Numbered from the stretch's first letter, positions 26,034-34,906 are shown. The stretch is 64,000 nucleotides of DNA from Paenibacillus sp. BJ-4 (GCF_020404765.1 NZ_JAIVEM010000140.1:372001-436000); one strand, 5' to 3'. Notes: generated by a model from the letters alone, not told the origin. A program made the numbers and translations.

Positions 26034-26822
26034 ATGCGGGAGAAACATTACGGACTAGGCTTCTTTAGCCTGCTGGTCTTCTTCTTTCTGCTCGGTCCGC
26101 TGTTGATCATATCGGTCACTTCTTTCGAGCCGGGCACGGTATTAAAATTTCCGCCGCAGGGCTTTTCCTTGCGCTGGTATGAGAACATTTTTGAGGTGGA
26201 CTTGTTTATGTCCACATTCAAAACGTCGATTGTCGTCTCTTTGTTGGGTAACATCATGGCGCTACTGATCGGTATGCCTGCTGCTTATGCGCTTAGTCGC
26301 TTTTCGTTTCGCGGGAAGGATGCGCTAAATGCTCTATTCCTCTCCCCGTTGCTTATACCGGGTATTGTTCTTGGCTTTACACTGCTGCGTTATCTGATTA
26401 TTGTGTATCATTTGCCGGTATACGCGGGACTTTTAATTGGACATACGGTGATTATGCTGCCGTTCATTATACGGGTCATTGCATCCAGCTTGTCTAACTT
26501 TGATTTTGCGATTGAGGAAGCAGCGCTCAGTTTGGGAGCTGGACGGCTGGAAACCTTTTTCAAGGTGGTTCTGCCCAACATCCGTTCAGGTATTATTGCG
26601 GCTATCCTGATTGCCTTTCTGGAATCATTCAACAATGTCGACATTTCCGTCTTCATGACAGGACCGGGCTTTAGCACCTTGCCTATTCAAATGCTGACCT
26701 ACGTCGAAAATTATTTTGACCCGACGATTGCAGCAATTTCGGTTATGCTGATGATTTTGACCGGTATCCTTATGTTCTTGATCGAACGACTGATGGGATT
26801 GTCTTACTTCACTAAAAGGTAA
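26034..26822 (+). CDS. ABC transporter permease 2
   Basis: 262-residue permease of the PotC type with six membrane helices and an EAA loop (EAALSLGAGRLETFFKVVLP). The ATG at 26034 is nine bases after AAGGGG; a GTG at 26028 abuts the preceding stop and is less likely. It forms the heterodimeric channel with permease 1. Confidence 0.91.
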   Translation: MREKHYGLGFFSLLVFFFLLGPLLIISVTSFEPGTVLKFPPQGFSLRWYENIFEVDLFMSTFKTSIVVSLLGNIMALLIGMPAAYALSRFSFRGKDALNALFLSPLLIPGIVLGFTLLRYLIIVYHLPVYAGLLIGHTVIMLPFIIRVIASSLSNFDFAIEEAALSLGAGRLETFFKVVLPNIRSGIIAAILIAFLESFNNVDISVFMTGPGFSTLPIQMLTYVENYFDPTIAAISVMLMILTGILMFLIERLMGLSYFTKR

Positions 26823-26838
26823 TGGAGGCTTCAACCTT

Positions 26839-27897
26839 ATGGCACTGCTTACTCTGGATCGCGTTTCGGTCGCTTACGACAACCAACTGATCTTGCAGGA
26901 TTTCGATTTGCAGCTCGAACGGGGGCAACTACTTTCGTTACTCGGACCGAGTGGTTGTGGCAAAACGACCACGCTGCGTCTCATTGCAGGATTTCTCGAA
27001 GCCAAACAAGGGACATTTTTGTTTGGCGATAAGGATTATACCCGGCTTCCGGTCAACAAACGGAATTTCGGTTTTGTATTCCAAAGTTATGCACTCTTCC
27101 CGCATCTATCTGTTTTTGATAATGTTGCCTTTGGTCTGCGTTTGCGCAAGGTTAAGGAAGATGATGTTAAACGCCGTGTGATGAATATGCTGGATACGGT
27201 CAGTCTGCGAGGCTTTGAAAAGCGTTTCCCCGGTGAATTATCAGGAGGACAACGTCAACGTGTCGCGATTGCCCGCGCACTCGTGATTGAACCTGATCTG
27301 CTGCTGTTTGACGAACCGCTGAGTAACTTGGACGCTAATCTGCGTGTGAATATGCGTGTGGAAATCCGACGTATTCAACAGGAATTAGGGATCACTACCG
27401 TGTATGTATCGCACGATCAGGAGGAATGTTTTTCAATTTCTGATCAGGTTGCGATTATGAATAAGGGGAATATTGAGCAATTGGATGCGCCATCGACCAT
27501 TTTTAAATACCCAACGACTGAATTCGTTGCCCGTTTTATCGGGTTTAATAATTTCCTGACTTTTGACGAACGTACTGAAGAAAAGGATCATATTCGACTC
27601 CATACAGGTGATCTAGCATTCAGCGTAGCCCGTAATCAAGGGACAGTTCAGCCGGGTGCTCGTCAGGGCGCTATTCGCCCGGATGATTTGGTCATTCGTA
27701 CGGAAGGCAACGAGACAGGGGAAAATGAGCTTCCCGGTATCATTAAGGTGAGTACGTACCTGGGACGTAGCTATCAATATGTGGTGGAAACGGCAAAGGG
27801 AAGCTTTACCGCCAATCAGGAAATGGATACGCCTTACCTCAGTGGTCAACGGGTTACTCTGCATTTTCCGGCAGATAAAATGGTGCTGGTCCAATAA
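26839..27897 (+). CDS. ABC transporter ATP-binding protein
   Basis: 352-residue ATPase of the PotA/MalK type. Walker A GPSGCGKTT (about residues 34-42), signature LSGGQRQR, Walker B LLLFDEP and the H-loop SHDQEE are all present, and a TOBE domain occupies about residues 235-350. It energises the two permeases encoded just upstream (16-base gap). The substrate is set by the binding protein, here probably a nucleoside or purine. Confidence 0.94.
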   Translation: MALLTLDRVSVAYDNQLILQDFDLQLERGQLLSLLGPSGCGKTTTLRLIAGFLEAKQGTFLFGDKDYTRLPVNKRNFGFVFQSYALFPHLSVFDNVAFGLRLRKVKEDDVKRRVMNMLDTVSLRGFEKRFPGELSGGQRQRVAIARALVIEPDLLLFDEPLSNLDANLRVNMRVEIRRIQQELGITTVYVSHDQEECFSISDQVAIMNKGNIEQLDAPSTIFKYPTTEFVARFIGFNNFLTFDERTEEKDHIRLHTGDLAFSVARNQGTVQPGARQGAIRPDDLVIRTEGNETGENELPGIIKVSTYLGRSYQYVVETAKGSFTANQEMDTPYLSGQRVTLHFPADKMVLVQ

Positions 27898-27925
27898 TCA
27901 GCGGGTTCAATGAAGGAGATACATC

Positions 27926-29653
27926 ATGCGTGCAGACAAAATGATTTTACAAGTTAAGATGTATAACAGCTACTATAAAACGTTCGAGGTAGGCAATGTT
28001 GCTATACTTGACGGCAAGTTTATGTATATTGGTCAGCGTGGTCTGGAGTCTTTCGAGGTTGCTGAAATTGTGGAGGGGCATGGGAAATATATGATTCCCG
28101 GCTTAATCGACATTCATTTGCACATTGAAAGTACTATGGTGACACCATCCACTTTTTCTTATGGACTCATTCGCAACGGTGTGACGACGATTGTACCGGA
28201 ACCACATGAAATGGCGAATGTTTTTGGGCTGGAAGGAATTCAGGAAATGATGGAAGCCAGCAAGGATTGCGTGGCAGATATGTTCTACGGTATTCCAAGC
28301 TCTGTCCCGGCAACGCCGCTCGAAACCTCAGGAGGCGAAATTGATATTCCTGAGATTGATGCGCTGCTGCAAACCGGCGAGATGATTTGCCTGGGTGAAA
28401 TTATGAACTATGTGGATGTGATTCGTGACCCGGAAAGCAAAACGAATCGCATCCTGCGACATGTTCGTGAGCATTACCCGGAGCTGATTATTGAAGGTCA
28501 TACTCCACAACTGCTGGACTTGGACCTGCATCAGTTAATCTATGCGGGAATTGGTTCAGACCATACGCACCAAAGCATTGAAGGTATGAAGGCACGGATG
28601 GCCGCCGGGATGTTTATTGAGATTCAGGAAAAATCCATGACTCCTGAGGTGATGGACTACCTGATTCAGGAAGATGTGGCACAGCATTTTTGCTTCGTAA
28701 CGGATGATGTGATGCCAGACTCCTTCGTAGAGCGAGGACATCTGAACCATATTGTAAGTAAAGCGATCCGCATGGGGATGAAGCCTGAGGACGCCATTTA
28801 TGCGGCTACCTATACTCCAGCGGCACGAATGCGTATGCATGATCGCGGAACGATTGCACCGGGAAAAATAGCTGATTTTGTATTGCTGTCCGATCTTGGC
28901 CAGTTTGATGTGGATCAAGTCTATAAGGACGGGAACAAGGTATTTGATAAATTCGAGGAATACCATCAGGAATTGATGCAACGCCACTTCCCTGCCCATT
29001 TTTATCAAAGTGTCAAGCTGGAGCCGCTCACGGAGCAGGATTTTACGGTAGAGATGGATGTAGCAGATGGTACACATCAATGCCGTATCATGATGGTCAA
29101 GGATGGATCGACCTTTACAAGCGAACGGATTGCACCTGCGCAAGTGGAGCAGGGTGAGTTGATATGGGAACATGGTGAGCACGGACTCATTGCTACGTTT
29201 GAGCGGTATGGCAAGAACGGCAACCGTGCCTACGGTTTGATCGGGGGAGATACGATCAAACGGGGGGCGGTGGCAACCACCTATTCGCACGATAACCATA
29301 ACCTGCTGGTCGTAGGGCATAACAAGCAGGATATGGTATTGGCCGCCAATACGGTTCTTTCCAGCCAAGGCGGTTTTTGTGTAGTTGAAAATGGCAATGT
29401 ACTGTCCCATTTGCCGTTAACCGTAGGTGGGATTTTAACAGAAGGACCGCTGGAAATGGTTGCGGCCCAAGTGAAGGAGCTGCGTTCAGCCATGCTGTCA
29501 CTGGGCTATCGCCATTACAATCCAATCATGTCGCTGAGCACGCATTCTCTGCCGGTCAGTCCGGCCTTGAAAATTACCGATCACGGCCTGATTGATGTAA
29601 ACGCGGGCAAGGTTGTACCTTTAATCGTGGAGCCTTCCGAAATGCAAGAATAA
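27926..29653 (+). CDS. ade: Adenine deaminase
   Basis: 575-residue metal-dependent amidohydrolase predicted to convert adenine to hypoxanthine and ammonia. The metal motif HLHIEST appears near residue 66, followed by IVPEPHEMANV and the IIEGHTP region; the C-terminal half contains the adenine-deaminase-specific domain (SHDNHNLLVVGHN). ATG follows GAAGGAG. As the last gene of the importer-nucleoside hydrolase operon it completes a route from external adenosine/adenine to hypoxanthine. A strong terminator follows. Confidence 0.94.
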   Translation: MRADKMILQVKMYNSYYKTFEVGNVAILDGKFMYIGQRGLESFEVAEIVEGHGKYMIPGLIDIHLHIESTMVTPSTFSYGLIRNGVTTIVPEPHEMANVFGLEGIQEMMEASKDCVADMFYGIPSSVPATPLETSGGEIDIPEIDALLQTGEMICLGEIMNYVDVIRDPESKTNRILRHVREHYPELIIEGHTPQLLDLDLHQLIYAGIGSDHTHQSIEGMKARMAAGMFIEIQEKSMTPEVMDYLIQEDVAQHFCFVTDDVMPDSFVERGHLNHIVSKAIRMGMKPEDAIYAATYTPAARMRMHDRGTIAPGKIADFVLLSDLGQFDVDQVYKDGNKVFDKFEEYHQELMQRHFPAHFYQSVKLEPLTEQDFTVEMDVADGTHQCRIMMVKDGSTFTSERIAPAQVEQGELIWEHGEHGLIATFERYGKNGNRAYGLIGGDTIKRGAVATTYSHDNHNLLVVGHNKQDMVLAANTVLSSQGGFCVVENGNVLSHLPLTVGGILTEGPLEMVAAQVKELRSAMLSLGYRHYNPIMSLSTHSLPVSPALKITDHGLIDVNAGKVVPLIVEPSEMQE

Positions 29654-29657
29654 TAGT

Positions 29658-29691
29658 AGAGCCGACCCCTTTGCGGGGCGGCTCTTTTTTT
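29658..29691 (+). terminator. Terminator of the nucleoside/adenine operon
   Basis: AGAGCCG...CGGCTCT hairpin with an inner CCCC/GGGG pairing and a seven-T tail, 5 bases after the adenine deaminase stop. Confidence 0.92.
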
Positions 29692-29724
29692 GTCGTGATT
29701 CAGGTAATGAGTTAGGCTATGAAT

Positions 29725-29952
29725 TCAAAAGCCGGAGCAAGGAAAACCGTTTAGCCTGGCAATTACTCCATTTTGTCCTGCGTGGTAAGCCTCATGAGTA
29801 TATACATGATGGAACAACCATTTCCAGGTAGATTCAAAAGGAGGAGTCCATCCATTTGCAAATGTAGGAACCTGTACAACCGTATTCAACTGGTCTGCTG
29901 TGAGCAGATCGGATCTGTCCAGTATTAATGATTCAGCAGACAAAATTAACAT
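29725..29952 (-). pseudogene. DinB-family C-terminal remnant
   Basis: A 75-codon open frame contains a DinB/DUF664-like ending: WLFHHVYTHEAYHAGQNGVIARLNG, where the HxxxH pair would bind metal. The rest of the usual 150-residue protein is missing upstream (toward 30,000), where no continuation is found and no ribosome site is seen. Probably a decayed gene. Confidence 0.55.
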
Positions 29953-30062
29953 CTTCTATACTCTTATTGATGTAACCTATGTACAACAGGTTATACGGCT
30001 TGCGGGATAATGACTAAACTGACAACTTCACATAATCTTCATGATTAAAACCGAATAAGGTC

Positions 30063-30118
30063 TTGAAAAACATCGACACAGTGTTATAATTAAAACAGGA
30101 TTTAGATTAAGTCTAAAT
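30063..30118 (+). promoter_or_regulatory. dps promoter with PerR-like box
   Basis: TTGAAA (30063-30068) and TATAAT (30085-30090) are 16 bases apart. TTAGATTAAGTCTAA (30102-30116), a 7-1-7 inverted repeat like PerR/Fur boxes, lies over the expected transcription start. A similar box precedes the PerR/Fur gene at 51661. Confidence 0.7.
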
Positions 30119-30240
30119 TAATTGCTAAATAATTATTGGATTCACGCATGGGATTTAAAAGAAAATCAGACACTACTGTAACGAGCATCCAAGCTTTACA
30201 CCAACCATATTAAGAATGATAACGGAGAGGGGATTTTAAC

Positions 30241-30720
30241 ATGAGTACATTAAATCATACGAACGCACAACCTACACAAGAGGCTATTCAAGAATTGCAT
30301 AAGGCTTTGAATCGTCAGGTAGCTACCTGGTCTGTGTTGTACACGAAGCTGCATTATTTCCACTGGTACGTAAAAGGTCCTGAGTTCTTCACGCTGCATG
30401 CCAAATTTGAGGAGCTTTATAATGAAGCGACAGCTAATCTGGATACGATTGCTGAACGTCTTCTGGCCATTGGTGGCCGTCCGGCTGCTACCTTGAAGGA
30501 GCATTTGCAACTGTCGGCCATTCAGGAATCAGCAGGTGAGCAAACAGCTGAGGATATGGTGAAGTCCGTTGTCGCTGATTTCAAAACCATTACTGTTGAA
30601 CTGGCTAACGGCATGGAAGCAGCGGATGCAGCACATGATAAAGCGACAGAAGATCTTCTTAATGGTTTGAGAGAAGCGATGGATAAACATATCTGGATGC
30701 TCAGTGCTTATTTGGGATAA
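30241..30720 (+). CDS. dps: Dps-family DNA-binding ferritin-like protein
   Basis: 159-residue four-helix ferritin-like protein predicted to form a dodecamer that oxidises and stores iron and protects DNA. The intersubunit ferroxidase signature is present: HYFHWYVKGPEFFTLHAKFEELY near residues 37-59, followed by D-x-x-AERLLAIGG. Length matches the family. AACGGAGAGG precedes the ATG. The upstream promoter carries a PerR-like box, consistent with peroxide induction. It stands alone before the nitric oxide synthase gene, which has its own promoter. Confidence 0.95.
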   Translation: MSTLNHTNAQPTQEAIQELHKALNRQVATWSVLYTKLHYFHWYVKGPEFFTLHAKFEELYNEATANLDTIAERLLAIGGRPAATLKEHLQLSAIQESAGEQTAEDMVKSVVADFKTITVELANGMEAADAAHDKATEDLLNGLREAMDKHIWMLSAYLG

Positions 30721-30777
30721 GGGTTTGGGAGAGATTTCCACGGATATGGAGATCAGGTGAACAAGACATACATCCCG

Positions 30778-30806
30778 TTGGTTCCAGTCTGCCACTGGAG
30801 TATAAT
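30778..30806 (+). promoter_or_regulatory. Promoter of nitric oxide synthase gene
   Basis: TTGGTT (30778-30783) and TATAAT (30801-30806) with a 17-base spacer. A small perfect hairpin CGTGG-TAGA-CCACG follows in the untranslated leader at about 30817-30830. Confidence 0.65.
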
Positions 30807-30871
30807 GACGAGAAGGCGTGGTAGACCACGAGGCTCATAAGTAATAGAGCTACCGGGATGGGGTGTGTGTT

Positions 30872-32029
30872 ATGGAAGTGAAACAACAGCTTTTGCATGA
30901 AGCAGAGCAGTTTATATATACATGTTATGAGGAGCTGGGCCGAAGCCGCGATGAAGCGGCAGCCCGGCTTCTTCATGTTCGTTACGACATAGAGACTACT
31001 GGAACGTATGATCATACGTACGAAGAGCTGGAGCACGGAGCACTCATGGCTTGGCGCAATAGCAATCGTTGTATCGGTCGCTTATTTTGGGACAAGCTTT
31101 TAGTGAGGGATGCTCGTTACGCGTCAGATGCAGATGAAGTCGTAAACGAGCTACTGGAGCATATACGCATAGGGACCAATGACGGTAAAATTAAGCCGAC
31201 GCTGACTGTATTTCGCGCCTCCAAGCCAGGATTGCCGAATATTCGCATCTGGAATCATCAGCTTATTCGTTATGCAGGCTATGAAACAGATGAAGGGGTG
31301 ATCGGGGACCCGATCTCGGTGGATTTTACCAAAGCTTGTAGAGATATGGGATGGCAGGGAGCCATGACTGCTTTTGATATTTTGCCGCTGATTGTGGAAG
31401 CGGGTGGACTGCCTCCCAAGCTATTTGAGATTCCTAAGCATCTGGTGCTGGAGGTACCCATCGAGCATCCGGAGCTTCCAAGCTTGGCTTCATTGGGATT
31501 ACGTTGGTATGCGGTACCTATGATTGCCGACATGACATTGGAGATTGGCGGTATCGTCTATACGGCGGCTCCCTTTAACGGCTGGTATATGGGAACAGAA
31601 ATCGGTGCCCGCAATTTTGCGGATACCTTCCGTTATAACATGCTGCCACAGGTGGCTGAGCTGATGGGACTGGATACTACCAGCGAAACAACGCTATGGC
31701 GCGATCGGGCGCTGGTGGAATTGAATATTGCCGTGCTGCATTCTTTTAAAAAAGCAGGAGTCAGCATTGTCGACCATCATACCGCAGCGGCCCAATTCCG
31801 GCTGTTTGAGGAAAGGGAGGCCAAGGCTGGGCGCGCGCTGACAGGCAATTGGACATGGCTGATCCCGCCGTTATCCCCGGCAACAACGCATATTTTTCAC
31901 AGTTCCTACGATAATCGGCTTGTGAAGCCAAATTTTGGGGTTCAAGAGAAGCCGTATTTGCCAAGACAAGCTGATATAGATTCAGTACCACAGCAGAAAT
32001 CACAAGGCTGCCCTTTCCATTCTGGATAA
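30872..32029 (+). CDS. nos: Bacterial nitric oxide synthase, oxygenase domain
   Basis: 385-residue haem enzyme predicted to make nitric oxide from arginine using a borrowed reductase, as in Bacillus. The proximal haem cysteine is in RNSNRCIGRLFW (about residue 67); the substrate-site segment GWYMGTEIGARNF and C-terminal dimer/pterin region WTWLIPPLSPATTHIFH are present. No reductase domain is fused, as usual for bacterial forms. ATG 30872 is chosen with GGGATGGGG upstream; a GTG at 30863 is possible. Its neighbour is dps, and both are linked to oxidative stress in other Firmicutes. Confidence 0.95.
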   Translation: MEVKQQLLHEAEQFIYTCYEELGRSRDEAAARLLHVRYDIETTGTYDHTYEELEHGALMAWRNSNRCIGRLFWDKLLVRDARYASDADEVVNELLEHIRIGTNDGKIKPTLTVFRASKPGLPNIRIWNHQLIRYAGYETDEGVIGDPISVDFTKACRDMGWQGAMTAFDILPLIVEAGGLPPKLFEIPKHLVLEVPIEHPELPSLASLGLRWYAVPMIADMTLEIGGIVYTAAPFNGWYMGTEIGARNFADTFRYNMLPQVAELMGLDTTSETTLWRDRALVELNIAVLHSFKKAGVSIVDHHTAAAQFRLFEEREAKAGRALTGNWTWLIPPLSPATTHIFHSSYDNRLVKPNFGVQEKPYLPRQADIDSVPQQKSQGCPFHSG

Positions 32030-32052
32030 CAGAGTAAATTCAATGGAATGGA

Positions 32053-32214
32053 CTAGGACTCCGGTTCATCCCATACAACGATAAACAGAGTAGCTAGCGG
32101 CCCAATTAACAGTGAGAGCAGGAACCAATTAAGCCTACTCCGATTTTTGGACTGTGCTAAACCGGCATTAATGAGGGCGAGTGTTCCCCAGCCCACGTAA
32201 TAATCTTCTGGCAT
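32053..32214 (-). CDS. Small membrane protein (53 aa)
   Basis: Short gene with a strong AAGGAG site seven bases before its ATG. It begins MPEDYYVGWGTLALINAGLA, then a short basic stretch and a hydrophobic helix (WFLLSLLIGPLATLFIVVW), ending DEPES. It is likely a one- or two-helix membrane protein related to small inner membrane proteins next to superinfection or transport genes, but no family is assigned. It converges on the nitric oxide synthase gene. Confidence 0.65.
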   Translation of the reverse strand: MPEDYYVGWGTLALINAGLAQSKNRSRLNWFLLSLLIGPLATLFIVVWDEPES

Positions 32215-32335
32215 GGTATTCTCCTTTGTAAAAAGGTATAATATCGTACTGTCATTGATATAAATACATCCATTATTTCATAAGTATGTAGTGAATTCAG
32301 CTTTTATATATACTGGTTTGAGGAGCGAAGCAAAG

Positions 32336-32794
32336 TTGGAGAAAAATCAGGCAGAGCGCATAGTCGCTGAGCTCTTGGAACGAGCTGCTATAGGTGTGAC
32401 GGTCAAGCTGGAGAAGCGTTTTCCAGGCGGACGGCTGATCGGCGGCAAGTATGCTCTGAATGCTCATGCCATTACGATGTATACGGACGTTATTGAAACC
32501 CAATGTTTGCAGATGTTCGGCAGCGTTGAACGAGTCGAGGAGTATTTTACGGTTGTGCTTGCCCATGAGATAGGACACGCTGCTGATGCTGAGCTCATGA
32601 ATCTCTCCGATGCGCTGGAGCAAGAGAGTGAGATAGGGACCCGGCAACAGCTTGCGCTGCAAATTGAAGAAAATGCATGGAACTATGCGCTCAGACTGGT
32701 GCCTGAAATAGAAGCAACGTTTATATCTGCCGTTATAGACGAGTCCTTGCTGGCCTATCGGGTCCCGGTTATAGAGCAATTTGACATTGCATAG
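32336..32794 (+). CDS. Putative zinc metalloprotease-like protein
   Basis: Protein of about 152 residues with a HExxH motif (VLAHEIGHAAD), the metal-binding signature of zincin proteases, and a Glu-rich helix after it. Length is small for a peptidase. No signal peptide. The TTG at 32336 has AGGAG ten bases upstream; other possible starts are GTG 32291 and TTG 32318. The gene is followed by a hairpin terminator. Substrate unknown. Confidence 0.65.
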   Translation: MEKNQAERIVAELLERAAIGVTVKLEKRFPGGRLIGGKYALNAHAITMYTDVIETQCLQMFGSVERVEEYFTVVLAHEIGHAADAELMNLSDALEQESEIGTRQQLALQIEENAWNYALRLVPEIEATFISAVIDESLLAYRVPVIEQFDIA

Positions 32795-32808
32795 GAATGA
32801 TCACCCCT

Positions 32809-32831
32809 AGAGCCGACAGGCTCTTTTTTTG
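32809..32831 (+). terminator. Terminator after the metalloprotease-like gene
   Basis: AGAGCC-GACA-GGCTCT hairpin with a seven-T tail, directly after the stop. Confidence 0.9.
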
Positions 32832-32866
32832 TGTCGTAAGATCAAGCAGGGGGCGATTAGAGAGAT

Positions 32867-33304
32867 TCAAGACAACAGCTTTTTAAGCTGTGACACACGT
32901 CCCTGAGACAGTTCGAGCATTTCAGCTAATTCTTTTTGAGATACATTAGGATGCTCCTGCATGAGCTGTTTTAATTTATTCAGAAGTTCATTCTGATTTC
33001 TGTAACTCCTTCTTTTCTTGGGCGGGGCAGGACGGACTTCATTCGAATGACTGGAAGGGTTGCCGCTCTTCAGGGATTCAATACAGCTTTTACATATCAG
33101 ATGGTCTCTAAAATAGCTCAAGTGATCTACGGCGCTACAAAAATAACAAGAAACCCCCGTATATTTGCGAATCATCAAGCCTTCTGGAGTAATAAAAAAA
33201 TCGAGTGCATCACCAATATTAATATTCATGGAATTGCGTAGCTCCTTGGGCAGCACAATACGGCCCAAATGATCTAAAGGTCGTGTCATTCCAGTGTTTT
33301 TCAT
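32867..33304 (-). CDS. AbrB-like regulator with zinc-ribbon and C-terminal HTH, copy 1
   Basis: 145-residue transcription factor of compound design. Residues 1-45 are an AbrB/SpoVT swapped-hairpin domain (TRPLDHLGRIVLPKELR...IGDALDFF). Next comes a CxxC...CxxC motif (SCYFCSAVDHLSYFRDHLICKSC), probably binding zinc. A basic linker leads to a C-terminal helix-turn-helix (VSQKELAEMLELSQGRVSQLKKLL). Typical AbrB proteins lack the last two parts. GGGG precedes the ATG pair at 33304/33307. A close paralog is at 41472-41942. Confidence 0.85.
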   Translation of the reverse strand: MKNTGMTRPLDHLGRIVLPKELRNSMNINIGDALDFFITPEGLMIRKYTGVSCYFCSAVDHLSYFRDHLICKSCIESLKSGNPSSHSNEVRPAPPKKRRSYRNQNELLNKLKQLMQEHPNVSQKELAEMLELSQGRVSQLKKLLS

Positions 33305-33411
33305 CATTTTTTCCCCTTTCATGAAATGCGCTTATGGTTGCGAAAGTTGTATGTTATGTATGCTGGAAGTACAAAGCGCTTATATTACGTTCTGTTTTGG
33401 TAAGCTATGCT

Positions 33412-33446
33412 AAAAAGCTCCGGCATGCAGTTACGCCTACCGGAGC
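33412..33446 (-). terminator. Terminator of the short-chain dehydrogenase gene
   Basis: GCTCCGG...CCGGAGC hairpin on the minus strand followed by TTTTTA, 36 bases after the dehydrogenase stop. Confidence 0.8.
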
Positions 33447-33482
33447 ATGATACAGCCAATGAATCTAAGATGTTGTGTCAAA

Positions 33483-34202
33483 TTATTGTGGGTTGGTTGT
33501 CCAAATACCGGCTACTTTTAATTGAACCCGCGGAGGCAGCTTCAATGCGGCCAAAGTTAAATCGGCCAAATCCTGTGGCTGAAGCATGCGATCCTCGTCG
33601 CCAATAGGCAAGCCTGCGTTTGCCGCCAGTTCTGTATTAACGGTGCTTGGGGTTAGCGCTGTAACGCGAATGTTGGATTTGCGAACTTCCTGCATCAGTG
33701 CTTCCGTGAAGCCCATCAAAGCAAACTTGGATGCGCAATATGCCGAGCCTGTCGCAAAGCCCCGTTCTCCTGCTGTAGAGGAAATGTTGATGATATTTCC
33801 GCCCTGTTGTGCCAGCATGCTTGGGAGAGCCGCGTGTGTAACATAATAGGTCCCCAACAAATTGACACGAATAATACGTTCCCACTCTTCAGGGGCCATA
33901 TCTGCGACTGTACCGAAGGTAGCAATTCCTGCGTTGTTGATCAAAATATCGACAGCGCCCAGCTCGTTCTCCAGCGATGCTACAGCGGCAGCAGCCTGTG
34001 TGCGATCCGATATATCTGCAACCGCGCTCACCACCTTCACGCCGTATGTACTTCCTAGCGAATCCTGCAATTTTTGCAGGTCAGTCAATGTGCGTGAAAT
34101 TAACCCCAGATTAACGCCTTCCTTGGCCAAGGTTTCGGCAATTGCTTTGCCAATTCCTTTGCTGGCCCCTGTAATAATAGCTGTTTTATTTTTAAGCTCC
34201 AT
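33483..34202 (-). CDS. Short-chain dehydrogenase/reductase, FabG-like
   Basis: 239-residue NADP-dependent oxidoreductase of the SDR family. The cofactor-binding TGASKGIG motif is at about residues 12-19, NNAG near 89, catalytic Ser near 141, and YCASK (Tyr-x-x-x-Lys) near 153-157. This is the set seen in 3-ketoacyl-ACP reductases, though substrate cannot be told from the sequence. GGAGGAG lies before the ATG. It is monocistronic with its own terminator. Confidence 0.92.
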   Translation of the reverse strand: MELKNKTAIITGASKGIGKAIAETLAKEGVNLGLISRTLTDLQKLQDSLGSTYGVKVVSAVADISDRTQAAAAVASLENELGAVDILINNAGIATFGTVADMAPEEWERIIRVNLLGTYYVTHAALPSMLAQQGGNIINISSTAGERGFATGSAYCASKFALMGFTEALMQEVRKSNIRVTALTPSTVNTELAANAGLPIGDEDRMLQPQDLADLTLAALKLPPRVQLKVAGIWTTNPQ

Positions 34203-34249
34203 CCAGTCTCCTCCTTATAAATAACGGTTTGTACATATGAGCACATGGT

Positions 34250-34579
34250 TACATTATACAATTTTAAGTTCCTCGAACCAAATTTCGCCTCCACTGAGGA
34301 CAGAAGGTAACGTACTCCGGGGAGCAGCAATAGGCCGATACCAGTCAGCGTGATAGAGAAATAGAATGTGGTCGGGTAAAAGATGCTGTTCAGCACATAA
34401 TCGGTGATGGCAGAAGGGGAGCTGCAACGAGGCTAACCGATACTGAGGCCAACGAAGCTCATATCACCCACAGAGTGGCTAGAATCGGGATGGAGATTAA
34501 CAAATTGAGAAACAGTAGCGGGATTGCCTAGCTCGTTGGCAATCTCGGTCTCGTTTATAAGAAACTGTTTTCTATTCAT
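34250..34579 (-). pseudogene. Decayed HAAS/DUF1700-like membrane protein gene
   Basis: Starts MNRKQFLINETEIANELGNP, recalling the HAAS domain (E-I-A-x-E-L-G-x-P) that is commonly encoded after PadR regulators, but with the middle of that domain missing. A stop follows after about 49 codons, and a second frame then encodes a hydrophobic stretch (ITDYVLNSIFYPTTFYFS... GIGLLLLPGVRYLL). The ATG overlaps the end of the PadR frame (ATGAATAG), as in intact PadR-HAAS pairs. Clearly broken. Confidence 0.6.
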
Positions 34580-34906
34580 CGGGATTCCCTTCCTCCAGTA
34601 GGCTTGCTACATGATGGACAAAATCATTCCATTCCCGTGTAAGCATTATCGTATAATGGTTGCCTGTATCGGTCAGCCGATAATATTTGCGGGGGGGGGG
34701 GGGGCCTCAGCCGATTCCTGTAAATAGGTTGTGCAATATCCTTCTGATACCAGACGGCGAAGCAGCGGATATAAAGCCCCTTCGGCTACTTCGATATGAC
34801 GGGAAACGGCCTGAGCCAATTCGTAGCCATATCGGTCCCTGCGACCAATTAGAACCAGAACGCACAGTTCTAGCACCCCTTTTTTGAATTGGATGTTCAC
34901 ATTCAC
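34572..34906 (-). pseudogene. PadR-family regulator interrupted at a 14-base homopolymer
   Basis: Winged-helix regulator beginning at GTG (VNVNIQFKKGVLELCVLVLIG) with GGGAGC upstream. The DNA-binding part is intact (RYGYELAQAV, VAEGALYPLLRRLVSEGY). Within the wing a run of 14 C (plus-strand G, 34691-34704) shifts the frame to an early end at 34673. With 12 or 15 C the frame continues RKYYRLTDTGNHYTIML to GNPDE at 34572, a standard PadR ending. Hence either phase variation or a sequencing artefact. Truncated at present. Confidence 0.75.

Noticed and set aside
28556..29410. Long antisense open frame (284 codons) in the adenine deaminase gene
   Set aside because: It is opposite a well-conserved enzyme gene, has no ribosome site and no recognisable protein.
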